Source: Caldilineaceae bacterium (GTDB lineage Bacteria; Chloroflexota; Anaerolineae; Caldilineales; Caldilineaceae). From it: a stretch of DNA of 64,000 bases. The stretch's first letter is position 1, and every line of letters starts with the position of its first letter. Under the pieces are notes generated by a model. It did not search any database and was not told the origin of the DNA. It saw nothing but the letters and a program-made list of their open reading frames with translations. Location: assembly GCA_026708085.1 (NCBI GenBank), contig JAPOVP010000099.1:1-64000 (forward strand). The letters are read 5' to 3'. Below, one piece after another: positions 16,858 through 24,942 of the stretch. The translations under genes and the position numbers were made by a program.

Positions 16858-19128
16858 CTAAGCTGACTGCGGCTCCTCTGGAACGGCCACTGGACCAGGC
16901 GCTTCCGGTGGTGAGAAAAGATGCAGCAAAAAGACCCACACAATCAGTAGGTCGGGCAAGGCATACGATGCATCGATCAGCCCGTGTCCCAGGGCGGCCG
17001 CGACTGCCCCCAACGCCCCTACGGCAATGGCATCGGATGTTGCTGCCTTCCACAGGGAGCGAATCCCCAGCGCCAGCCAGGCCGCAGCCAGAGCGAGGCC
17101 CGGCAGGCCAAGTCGTGTCCACCAGTCGAGAACGACGTTGTGGGGGTGGTTGAGGCTGGGGTCGCGCCAGGCGGCGGGCAAAATGTAGCCGCTGCGGTAG
17201 CTGTATAGAAAGTTGTCCGGACCGACCCCCAGCCACAGATGGTCCAAGGCCATCTGCACGCTGCTGCGCCAGAGACTGAGGCGTATGCCGGCCGTACCTT
17301 CCGGCCGGAAGTCCAGGAGGCTGCGGAAGCGCTCGGTGCCCAGAAATGGAACTAGCCCCAGTACCATCGCCGCCGCCACTGCGGCCAGGCCCCAGCCCCA
17401 TCGCGTTGGTAGCCGTACGCCAGGCGCTGCAAGCAGGCGCCGTCCCGCTACGGCCAGAGTTAGCAACATCGCCGGCAGGCCAAGAAAGATCGCCCCTTTG
17501 CTGAAGGTCAAAAGCAGCGCGAACAGTTGAGGAATGGTCAGGAGAAGCGCACCGCGTGCCCAGAGAGGGGCGCTCTTCCAGGATCCCAAAAGAGGGATCC
17601 TTTCTCGCCACGCAAGAGATTCCCCGTCTCTATGCCCCCATGCCGACCACCCTCCGAAAATGGCCAGACCAAGACCCATCGCCGTAGTCCGCTCCAGGTA
17701 CAAGCCAAGGTTATTGGGGGATCCATAAAAGGCCCGTATCCGGTTAACCCCCTCAGCCTGGATAATATTCTGCTCAGTGACGTACTGCCAGAGGCCCGCG
17801 CAGGCGACAAAAGCTCCGCCGGCCAGCCAACAGAGCGCGAGAAAGGTCCGGGCGTCTCTGGAATCGCCGGTTCTGCGAAACGTCAAGTGTAACAGCAGTG
17901 CAAAGAGGCCCGCGCTGAGAAAGAGTGTGCGCCATTCACGAAACGCGACGCTCTCCTGCTCGGCCGCGAAGGCGGAGACCAGGGCGAAAGAGACGAGCAC
18001 GAAAAAGAGGCGGTGGCGGCTGTCAAAGGCAGTGGGCTTATATCCTGAATCCGGTCGTCGACCTCGCTCAATGATGAGCCTCATCACTGTAAGGCCCAAG
18101 CCTCCATAGACACCGATTTCGATCAGATTCAGCGCCCGCCCGGGCAAAATAGGCAAGGGGTAAAGGTAAAGAGGTAGTCCGAATAGGAGTGCGCCGGTCC
18201 AAAGAACAGGTCGCTGCAAACCTGCGAAACCCAGCATGATCAAGCCTGCGTCGGTGAGCAGCCAGTTCTGGACAGCGGTTCCGGCTCCTATCGCTACGAC
18301 GCCGGCCATTGCCAGAATGAGTGCATAGTTCCAGGGCAAAGCGGAGATGAGCCAGGAGGCGCGACGAGTCCAACCCTGCGTATTCCAAGGACTCCTTATT
18401 TCGTCTGGCGAGGGTCCGGCTGTAGATGCACTTTTTCCTGACTGTAATCTGGCAGCCAAAACGTTGCTGACGATAGGGACGGCAGAGGCGAATGCAAGCC
18501 AGACTCCGACCAAGGCCAGCAGGACCGCAGGCCATTGCGGACGGGGGACAGCTGGCATCGCGTCCACAGCGACAGCCCGCAAGACGGTCTGGCCCCAACC
18601 GCGCCATACTTCGACCGTCACCTGGTGAGGTCCGTCGTTGGGAGCGTGGTGAACGATTATCCACTCTGCGACCGGACCGGTGTCAATCTGCTTTTCTGGG
18701 GCAAAGAGGGGACGATAGCCGCTGGGTTGGCCCAGGCTGTCAAGGTTGCCTGGGAGGGAGGGCAAACGGTTGGCCGGACGACCGTCTACCGTCACGAAGA
18801 TATAGCCCCAATAGTCGCCCTGGGCTAACTTCAACGCAAGTTCACGCCCACTGTACTGGAAGGCCACACGCCCCGACGGCTGCGTCCACGGCTGGTCCGG
18901 CTCTGTTGTGTCCGCTCCATCCACAGAGACCTGCCAGCCCGGTTCGAACGCAAACACTGCACTGTCCATCGAAGCAACAGATCCGCTGTCGAGCCGGCCC
19001 AAAGCCGTGGCGGTGACAGGGCTGTCAGCCATATGCCTGGTGGTAACCATCCACCCGGCGGCCGCGAAAATGAACAGCAGTGCCAAAATCAAGAGGTAAC
19101 CTGGAGACGCAGCAAATCGAGCGCGCAT
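16858..19128 (-). CDS. O-antigen ligase/polymerase-like integral membrane protein
   Basis: This 756-residue protein has an N-terminal helix (12-27), an extracytoplasmic domain (about 35-180) with Trp-rich beta patterns, then a dozen or so hydrophobic segments. The Wzy_C-type core is FYGSPNNLGLYLER with a downstream loop GVGPDNFLYSYR and HPHNVVLDWWTRLG. Proteins with these marks ligate or polymerise surface glycans on the outer face of the membrane. The N-terminal domain is unusual for the family. It converges on the phosphotransferase gene with 52 bp between, where no terminator is visible. Confidence 0.78.
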   Translation of the reverse strand: MRARFAASPGYLLILALLFIFAAAGWMVTTRHMADSPVTATALGRLDSGSVASMDSAVFAFEPGWQVSVDGADTTEPDQPWTQPSGRVAFQYSGRELALKLAQGDYWGYIFVTVDGRPANRLPSLPGNLDSLGQPSGYRPLFAPEKQIDTGPVAEWIIVHHAPNDGPHQVTVEVWRGWGQTVLRAVAVDAMPAVPRPQWPAVLLALVGVWLAFASAVPIVSNVLAARLQSGKSASTAGPSPDEIRSPWNTQGWTRRASWLISALPWNYALILAMAGVVAIGAGTAVQNWLLTDAGLIMLGFAGLQRPVLWTGALLFGLPLYLYPLPILPGRALNLIEIGVYGGLGLTVMRLIIERGRRPDSGYKPTAFDSRHRLFFVLVSFALVSAFAAEQESVAFREWRTLFLSAGLFALLLHLTFRRTGDSRDARTFLALCWLAGGAFVACAGLWQYVTEQNIIQAEGVNRIRAFYGSPNNLGLYLERTTAMGLGLAIFGGWSAWGHRDGESLAWRERIPLLGSWKSAPLWARGALLLTIPQLFALLLTFSKGAIFLGLPAMLLTLAVAGRRLLAAPGVRLPTRWGWGLAAVAAAMVLGLVPFLGTERFRSLLDFRPEGTAGIRLSLWRSSVQMALDHLWLGVGPDNFLYSYRSGYILPAAWRDPSLNHPHNVVLDWWTRLGLPGLALAAAWLALGIRSLWKAATSDAIAVGALGAVAAALGHGLIDASYALPDLLIVWVFLLHLFSPPEAPGPVAVPEEPQSA

Positions 19129-19292
19129 GATAGAGACGATCCTATCACACGCTGGAGAATCAGTAGAACCGGAAGCAGAGAAGTCGACTCCAAATTGAAT
19201 GAAACTCTTTCGGCTGCGGCGTCGTCATAGAAACTGAACAGAGAACGCCAGTGGTGGCGCGAATGACATGCGTTTCAAGGGGGAACTGAAAA

Positions 19293-20066
19293 ATGAAGGC
19301 GAATGTCCCGGCAAATGCAGCGATTGGCCTGGTCGCGACGTTGACCCTGATCCTGATTGCGGTATTCATAGTGAGTACAGCTTCACCCACGCCTGCGGCC
19401 ATGGCCCGCGAGGAAATGCTCACCGTCCCAAGCTCGCATTCGGTAACGGTGGTGGGAGAGGGCACGGTCAGCATCGAACCTGACATCGCCACGGCCTCGA
19501 TCGGTGTGGAGGTAGTACGGCCTACGGTGAAAGAAGCCAGCGCTGCAGCCCAGTCCATTATGGAAAATGTCCAGGCTGCCCTGCTGTCGCAGAATATCGA
19601 TGAGACGGATATTCAGACCAGACACTTCAGCATCTTTGCCGAGCGGTTTGGACCGGGAGGAATGTTGGAAGAGGACGAGGTTCGCTATCGAGTTAGCAAT
19701 ACGGTCTTCATCACGATCCAGGACCTGGGGAGTATCGGCGATGTGCTGGATGCGGCAATCGACGCCGGAGCGAACAACATATATGGAGTCGATTTCAGTC
19801 TGGCGGACCCGGGCGCGGTTGAGTCGGAAGCTCGAGCCAAGGCCGTCGCAGACGCCATTGACAAGGCCGAGGATCTGGCGGAACTTATCGGTGTACGCGT
19901 CGGAGCAGTGATGGGAATCAGCGAAATCATCGGCCAGGGTGGCGGATTCTTCGGCGGGAACTTCTCGCGGATGGCTGCGGCCGAGATGGGTGGTGGGTCC
20001 GGTCCCATAAGCCCCGGTGAACTGAACCTCACGATGCAGCTGCAGATCACATACGAGCTCCGCTAG
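19293..20066 (+). CDS. SIMPL domain (DUF541) protein, exported
   Basis: This 257-residue protein has an N-terminal hydrophobic signal/anchor (about 10-34) and a SIMPL domain starting at VVGEGTVSIEPDIATASIGV. Its SxxAxxxA-type helix is followed by TRHFSI and a C-terminal MQLQITYELR strand. The family is widespread, extracytoplasmic and poorly understood; some members limit oxidative damage or bind signalling partners. GGGGGA precedes the ATG by about 7 nt. The 164-bp gap to the divergent ligase gene shows no clear promoter. Confidence 0.85.
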   Translation: MKANVPANAAIGLVATLTLILIAVFIVSTASPTPAAMAREEMLTVPSSHSVTVVGEGTVSIEPDIATASIGVEVVRPTVKEASAAAQSIMENVQAALLSQNIDETDIQTRHFSIFAERFGPGGMLEEDEVRYRVSNTVFITIQDLGSIGDVLDAAIDAGANNIYGVDFSLADPGAVESEARAKAVADAIDKAEDLAELIGVRVGAVMGISEIIGQGGGFFGGNFSRMAAAEMGGGSGPISPGELNLTMQLQITYELR

Positions 20067-20238
20067 GACGTACGGGGAAGATCAGTCGCCTGGCTGATGA
20101 ACCAATTCACATGCGGGCCCGATGCCGCACTGTTCCAGTCTGATGGAAACAGTGCCCCCGGCGCCCGCATCTTTATTTCCTCCACGCCGCGTGAAGTGCG
20201 CAACCTGACGCTTGTACAATCCTGGCACGGCCTCTTTT

Positions 20239-20267
20239 TTGACAGGCATGGTTGCCCAGAATATAAT
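20239..20267 (+). promoter_or_regulatory. Perfect consensus sigma-70 promoter
   Basis: TTGACA (20239-20244), exactly 17 nt, TATAAT (20262-20267). Both hexamers and the spacing are ideal. The start point would be near 20274, so the gene downstream must begin at 20308 or 20320 and not further upstream. It predicts strong constitutive expression. Confidence 0.92.
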
Positions 20268-20319
20268 GAAGAATCTGCGCGTTTTCTGCCGGACTTTTGT
20301 GTATGCAATGGAGACGGAC

Positions 20320-20814
20320 ATGGCTGAAGAGAAGTCGGATGATAACCCTTTGGAAGAAGCGGCGGCCGATCTGAGTTCAGATCTGGAGGGCAAACGAGTG
20401 GATCTGAAGGATTCCGCCGTTGGCGACGTCCAAGGTGGACACGTTGCCATGAGGGACTCTGCGGCCCGCTCGGTCCGTGCGCAGGCACTGAACATGTCCG
20501 ATTCAGCGGCTGGATTCGTGCTCACGAAATCACTGGACATGCGTGAAGCCGCGATTGGATTTGCTGCCAGCGAGCAGGTTACCGTTCAGAGTGGAAACAT
20601 TGGTTTATTGGCGTCCGGCCGGTTGAAGGCAGAGGAGTTGTGCACCTGGCTGGTCGTTGCGGGAAAAGTAGAGGGCAACGTGAACACTAAGTTTTCTCTG
20701 CTTTCTGCGCTTGCTCTGGGGGCGGGATTCGGCCTGATTGTGATGCTTTTCCGAAGTTTTTTCACTCGCAATCGAGGCCGGAAGTTGAAAGGTCAGGACG
20801 GCACAGAAAACTGA
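20320..20814 (+). CDS. Small beta-solenoid protein of 15-residue repeats with C-terminal membrane helix
   Basis: The 164-residue protein starts at 20320, with GGAG 8 nt upstream and a consensus promoter just before. After an acidic N-terminus (1-25) come six repeats of exactly 15 residues starting at 27, 42, 57, 72, 87 and 102, with pattern [VL]-x-[LM]-x-[DE]-[SA]-A-x-G-x-V-x4 (for example VAMRDSAARSVRAQA). This periodicity predicts a narrow beta-helix like a bactofilin or pentapeptide-type solenoid. A single hydrophobic helix (about 126-144) and a basic tail (RNRGRK) follow, suggesting an anchored protein with the solenoid outside or at the membrane face. I do not recognise the family, and bactofilin proper lacks this C-terminal helix. 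Function unknown. Confidence 0.75.
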   Translation: MAEEKSDDNPLEEAAADLSSDLEGKRVDLKDSAVGDVQGGHVAMRDSAARSVRAQALNMSDSAAGFVLTKSLDMREAAIGFAASEQVTVQSGNIGLLASGRLKAEELCTWLVVAGKVEGNVNTKFSLLSALALGAGFGLIVMLFRSFFTRNRGRKLKGQDGTEN

Positions 20815-20938
20815 CTTGAGCGCGTGGCGCTCAGTAGTCGAGTTTGGTGACGTTACCGGTTCGGCCCCTTCACCACGATTCCCACCAGAGTTTACAGAAA
20901 AGACTGCGCAATTCAGAGGAAAAGAGAGTCTAAGAAAG

Positions 20939-21598
20939 ATGTCAGTACTTACTTTGAACGCCAATCCCCGCAGCCTCACAGGCCGCAAGGTGCGTCGGCT
21001 TCGCCCCGAGGGAATTGTCCCGGTCGTAATCTATGGCGGTGGAGACCCGCCGCGAAATGCCCAGGTGGAAGGCGCCGAATTTGAGCGAGTGTTGCGCGAC
21101 GGGGGCAGCTCTCAGCTCGTCAAGGTCGAGTTGGAAGGCGAAGACTATAATGTTCTTGTTAGGGAAGTCCAGCGCCATCCCGTTCGTCACAACCTGCTGC
21201 ATGCCGACTTCTATACCGTCAACATGACCGAATCGCAGCAAGTTAGCGTGCCCCTGGTTACAGTGGGTGCCATAAGCGTCAGTGTCGACCTTGTGATGGT
21301 TCAGTCTATGGATAGTGTGGAGATCGAAGCGTTGCCCGCCGACATCCCCGCACAAATCGAAGTCGACGTTTCTCGTTTGGAAACCCCTGAAAGCCCCCCG
21401 ATCACTGTCGCAGACCTTCCAAGTATTCCAGGTGTAGCTTACATTTCCGACGCGGACGAGCCGATCTGCAGTCTGATTCTCTCCCGTGCAGCCGTCAGCG
21501 AGGAAGAGTTGGAGGAGGAAGAAGAGCTGCTGGACACCGATGTCGAGCCGGAAGTCATCGGCCGAGGACGCGAAGAAGAGGAAGAAGACGAAGAGTAA
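20939..21598 (+). CDS. rplY: 50S ribosomal protein L25 (Ctc/TL5 form)
   Basis: This 219-residue protein binds 5S rRNA. The N-terminal L25 domain (1-about 95) has LNANPRSLTGRKVRRLR and GIVPVVIYGGG, with HPVRHNLLHADFY. The C-terminal beta domain of the long TL5/Ctc type follows, and the last 40 residues are strongly acidic. The start at 20939 (MSVLTLNAN) is set by homology; the open frame upstream is not conserved. A strong terminator follows the stop by 23 nt. Confidence 0.93.
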   Translation: MSVLTLNANPRSLTGRKVRRLRPEGIVPVVIYGGGDPPRNAQVEGAEFERVLRDGGSSQLVKVELEGEDYNVLVREVQRHPVRHNLLHADFYTVNMTESQQVSVPLVTVGAISVSVDLVMVQSMDSVEIEALPADIPAQIEVDVSRLETPESPPITVADLPSIPGVAYISDADEPICSLILSRAAVSEEELEEEEELLDTDVEPEVIGRGREEEEEDEE

Positions 21599-21621
21599 GC
21601 TGTTGCACAACAGTTACAGAA

Positions 21622-21649
21622 AGCGCCGACTACACAGTCGGCGCTTTTT
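21622..21649 (+). terminator. Intrinsic terminator after rplY
   Basis: AGCGCCGACT (21622-21631) pairs perfectly with AGTCGGCGCT (21636-21645) around ACAC and is followed by TTTTT. Textbook rho-independent terminator. Confidence 0.95.
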
Positions 21650-21757
21650 CGCGCAATCGTCCAATTGGACGCTTAGCTGTCAGAGAGCCAGGAGGCTTCC
21701 TTTATCTTGCTTGGACTGCAAGCGTCCAGATTCAATGCAGTCACTGAACTAACCGGC

Positions 21758-23098
21758 TTACTGTCCCTCTTTGGGTTCCTGCCCGATCTCCGGTTCAACC
21801 GTGGCCGCGGCAGCCAGCAGGGGGCGCGTCAGGAAGGGCATCGGATCTACTGCAACGCCGTAAATGCGCAGCTCCCAGTGGAGATGTTCCCCTGTACTTC
21901 GTCCCGTCGTGCCGACCAGGCCAATAGGTTCGCCTGCTAGCACCTTTTCGCCAGGGACGACAAGCGCCTCCTGCAAATGCCAGTACCCCGTGAACAGCCC
22001 GGCGCCATGGTCTAGAATGACGCTGATGCCGCGCACGGTCAATGGTTCGGCGAGGGTGACAATACCGTCAGCCGGTGCAAGTACGGGACTGCCGCCAGGT
22101 GCCGCAAAATCCTGCCCTGTGTGAAAAGAAAAGTAGTGCCCTGAGTTGTAGTTGCGACTAACACCGTATGGACTCGTAGTAGGAAAATCTGACTGCAGTG
22201 GCAAAAGGAACGGGTTGCGCCACTGAATCGGCGTAACAGTTCGCGACCAGATGGGCGAGAGATAGTTCAGTTCCTCCTGCGAAATCTCCTGTTCGATCAA
22301 AGCGCTTTTGTCCGGCGGCAGCCTGATATCCTGAACGGGAAAGTTTTGCCCCTGAACAAATACCGGGAAGGAACGCGAGACTGTGACGCCATTCGAGGCC
22401 TGGTAGCTGAGGCTGAGGGAGTAGACTCCGGGCTCCTGTGATGCCGAAATCGGAACGTGACCGCCCCAAATGGTGGTTTCTCCTCCGATCTCGTCTTTCC
22501 TGTCAATTGCAAGAGGTCGAAATCCCAACGGCGCACCGTTCCAAGACGCTTCTAGAGAGAGAGGTCTGTCTACTTCGGCCTCAAGCCACCCTGCCTGCCC
22601 TTGGACTACAGTAGATGGAATGCCAACTATCCTTACTGAACCAAAGGGCGTCGCCTGAGGGGCGGAATCCTGCATGAGCCGAATTGGCTGACCCGGGAAC
22701 AGGCGAGCGGTTGGTGTGGTGCTGTTGAGTATTGCCAGCCGTAGATCCGACAGGCCTTCCCGTACCGCTATCGACTGTATTGTATCTCCAGGCCTTGCAA
22801 TAACAGTTCGGCGAGCGGCGCCCGGCGGAAGCAGGAGTACTTGCCCAACTCTGAGTGCATCAATGTTCGTGATTTGGTTAGTGGCTGCCAGGATCTCCAG
22901 CGGGATCCCAAGTTCGGCCGCGATCGACGCCAGGGTATCGCCCTGTTGAACCACGTATGTGTCGCCTGATGTCTGCGCGGCGGCTTGGGCCGGCTGCAAA
23001 AGGGCCAGAAAGGCCCAAAGTGATAGACACGCCACCAGCAGGTGGGAAGCGACTCTCTTTCGCTGCGACGACCTGTAGGAGTTCGTTCGTTCTTTCAT
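21758..23098 (-). CDS. Secreted M23 peptidase with two LysM domains
   Basis: This 446-residue protein has a basic N-terminus and a signal helix (about 18-40). Two LysM peptidoglycan-binding modules follow (YVVQQGDTLASIAAELGI and VIARPGDTIQSIAVREGL), then a beta-rich linker and a C-terminal M23 domain. Its zinc ligands are seen in HTGQDFAAPGG and HLHWELRI. Such enzymes cut peptide cross-bridges in the wall or act as activators of amidases; all catalytic motifs are intact here. It is the last gene of the tilS strand and may be separately transcribed, since 161 bp without a clear site separate it from hpt. Confidence 0.9.
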   Translation of the reverse strand: MKERTNSYRSSQRKRVASHLLVACLSLWAFLALLQPAQAAAQTSGDTYVVQQGDTLASIAAELGIPLEILAATNQITNIDALRVGQVLLLPPGAARRTVIARPGDTIQSIAVREGLSDLRLAILNSTTPTARLFPGQPIRLMQDSAPQATPFGSVRIVGIPSTVVQGQAGWLEAEVDRPLSLEASWNGAPLGFRPLAIDRKDEIGGETTIWGGHVPISASQEPGVYSLSLSYQASNGVTVSRSFPVFVQGQNFPVQDIRLPPDKSALIEQEISQEELNYLSPIWSRTVTPIQWRNPFLLPLQSDFPTTSPYGVSRNYNSGHYFSFHTGQDFAAPGGSPVLAPADGIVTLAEPLTVRGISVILDHGAGLFTGYWHLQEALVVPGEKVLAGEPIGLVGTTGRSTGEHLHWELRIYGVAVDPMPFLTRPLLAAAATVEPEIGQEPKEGQ

Positions 23099-23259
23099 CG
23101 AATGATGTTAACGACACTTTCCTGGCCCGCATCGTTTATCTGACGACTGGACTGCTCCCGCGCTCATACGCAAGACGCCTGGGCAGCGGTGCTGGTGGAG
23201 TGCCGATAAGCATGCAGTGTCTTTCTGGCAAGCCCTGTCTTTCGAATCTCCTCAAGACA

Positions 23260-23877
23260 CTATTCTGAACCGGGTTCGTACACTTCAGGCTTGAGAACGC
23301 CGATGTAGGGGAGGTTGCGATACTTCTGATTGAAATCCAATCCGTAGCCGATGACAAACTCATTTGGGACAGAAAAACCGGTCCAGAAAAGCTCGATGTC
23401 TACTTCCCGTCTTGTTGGCTTGTCCAGCAGCGTAACGACCTCCAGGCTGGCGGGATTACGTGCACGGAAAAGGCGAGTAAGATAGGCGAGGGTATGGCCG
23501 CTGTCAATGATGTCCTCTACCAATAGGGCATGGCGGCCTTCTATCGGTTCATTCAGGTCCTTCAGAATTCGAACTACGCCTGTGCTCACTGAGGAGGCGC
23601 CATAGCTGCTTGTAGCAAGAAAGTCCAATTCGTGCGGGATCGAGATGGCTCGCATGAGGTCGGCAACAAATACGACACTTCCCTTGAGGACAGCGATTAA
23701 CAAGAGATCCTTGCCCGTATATCGCTCATCGATCTGGCGGCCCAAATCGAGAATGCGGTCCTGGATCTCCTCCGCAGAGATCAATACCCGTTCTACGTCC
23801 TGGCAAAGTGAACTCTGCACAATCGGTCTGGCATTCTCCTCATTCACCGTAGCGACTCCTGGTGAGCGTTCTGCCAT
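23260..23877 (-). CDS. hpt: Hypoxanthine phosphoribosyltransferase
   Basis: This 205-residue protein salvages hypoxanthine (and guanine) to IMP/GMP using PRPP. The PRPP loop is [14 protein letters not shown]; the N-terminal [14 protein letters not shown] and [10 protein letters not shown] match the family, as does the C-terminal [18 protein letters not shown]. Length is slightly long because of a 20-residue N-terminal tail. GGAGA lies about 9 nt before the ATG. Its neighbourhood with tilS is conserved in many bacteria. With purH it gives the window two purine routes. Confidence 0.95.
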   Translation of the reverse strand: MAERSPGVATVNEENARPIVQSSLCQDVERVLISAEEIQDRILDLGRQIDERYTGKDLLLIAVLKGSVVFVADLMRAISIPHELDFLATSSYGASSVSTGVVRILKDLNEPIEGRHALLVEDIIDSGHTLAYLTRLFRARNPASLEVVTLLDKPTRREVDIELFWTGFSVPNEFVIGYGLDFNQKYRNLPYIGVLKPEVYEPGSE

Positions 23878-23985
23878 CAGCCACTTCTCCTGTTTGCAAG
23901 CCTGAGTGTTGGACGGAAAGACTGCGGGACATCCGGCGCAGATTCCGGAAACCGACCATGCCCCCGGGGATGGGTCAGGATCGTA

Positions 23986-24687
23986 TCATTCGCTGAAGAG
24001 GCTACCAAATCCGTCTTCGTTCGGCTGGCACTGGTGCACTAAGGCGAGCAACTCGCTGAGAATCATCGCAGTCGCCCCCCAGATGGTCTGACCCTGAATG
24101 GCGTAGTAAGGCACAAGCGCAGATCGGTCGGCAAGCTGCCATTGTTCCCTCCGCTGATTGGTTGGGTCGAGCAGAGCTGCCAGTGGCACTTCAAGCAGTT
24201 GTGCTACTTCGCTGGGATCGGGTCGAAAGACTGGCTTGGCGTTCAGTCGTCCTACCGTTGGGTAGACTTCGTAATTGCTTGGTCGAATGTAGAGCTCGGT
24301 CAGGGCGCCGAGAACCTGCACGTCTCTTGGCGCGATTCCCAGTTCCTCATGGGCCTCTCGCAATGCCGTATCGGTCAGATTCCTGTCCCCTTTCTCAATT
24401 CCACCACCGGGAAACGCGACCTGACCGCTGTGCGCGCCGTCATAAGTAGGTCGCAAGATCAGGGGCACATGCAGCTGGCCCTTGAGGCAGTAGAGCAATA
24501 CAAGAACGCCGCTCTGGCGGGCCGGCTCATCAGGTCTGTCATCGGGATGCCAGCCCGGACGCGGCAGCGGCGCCATCAACGCCTGGGCCGGGCGGCCAGG
24601 CAGTGACGCTGCCAGATTCCTCTGCAAACAGTCGAAGAAACTGTCTAATGAAGCGGTCACAACTACCCAGTACCCCGTGGCCTGCAA
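23986..24687 (-). CDS. NUDIX hydrolase, CoA pyrophosphatase-like
   Basis: This 233-residue protein has the full NUDIX box GGIEKGDRNLTDTALREAHEELGI in two readable halves: GGGIEKGDRNLTDTAL and REAHEELGI. The segment PLILRPTYDGAHSGQVAFPGG upstream resembles CoA diphosphatases (NudL/YeaB), which cleave coenzyme A to phosphopantetheine. The start is uncertain: TTG at 24687 or GTG at 24660, the latter removing 9 residues. It follows a small unknown gene by 6 nt in the tilS operon. Confidence 0.85.
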   Translation of the reverse strand: MQATGYWVVVTASLDSFFDCLQRNLAASLPGRPAQALMAPLPRPGWHPDDRPDEPARQSGVLVLLYCLKGQLHVPLILRPTYDGAHSGQVAFPGGGIEKGDRNLTDTALREAHEELGIAPRDVQVLGALTELYIRPSNYEVYPTVGRLNAKPVFRPDPSEVAQLLEVPLAALLDPTNQRREQWQLADRSALVPYYAIQGQTIWGATAMILSELLALVHQCQPNEDGFGSLFSE

Positions 24688-24693
24688 ACTGCA

Positions 24694-24942
24694 CTATTCC
24701 TGATCGGAACGACGGGATTGAAACACGATCTGTCCCTTTTCATCCACTTCCCAACCATACTCGTCAAGATAGATGTCACGAGCGGGCAGGCTCAGGCGGC
24801 GGGCCACTCGGTCGAAAGCAAACGGGACCGTGCCGTTCGCATCCGTCAATATGCCTGTCGCAATGTCTCGATCGCGCCGGGTGAAGCGCATCACTGTCTC
24901 CTCCTGACGGGTCACCCACAGAACTAGCGGTCGCACGCTCAT
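24694..24942 (-). CDS. Small protein of unknown function, coupled to tilS
   Basis: This is an 82-residue protein with no family I recognise. Its start overlaps the tilS stop as ATGA and the next gene starts 6 nt after its end, so it is very likely translated. It is charged and soluble-looking, with FTRRDRDIATGILTDANG near the middle and an acidic segment DIYLDEYGWEVDEKG. The pattern suggests a compact fold without a membrane segment. No function is claimed. Confidence 0.65.
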   Translation of the reverse strand: MSVRPLVLWVTRQEETVMRFTRRDRDIATGILTDANGTVPFAFDRVARRLSLPARDIYLDEYGWEVDEKGQIVFQSRRSDQE

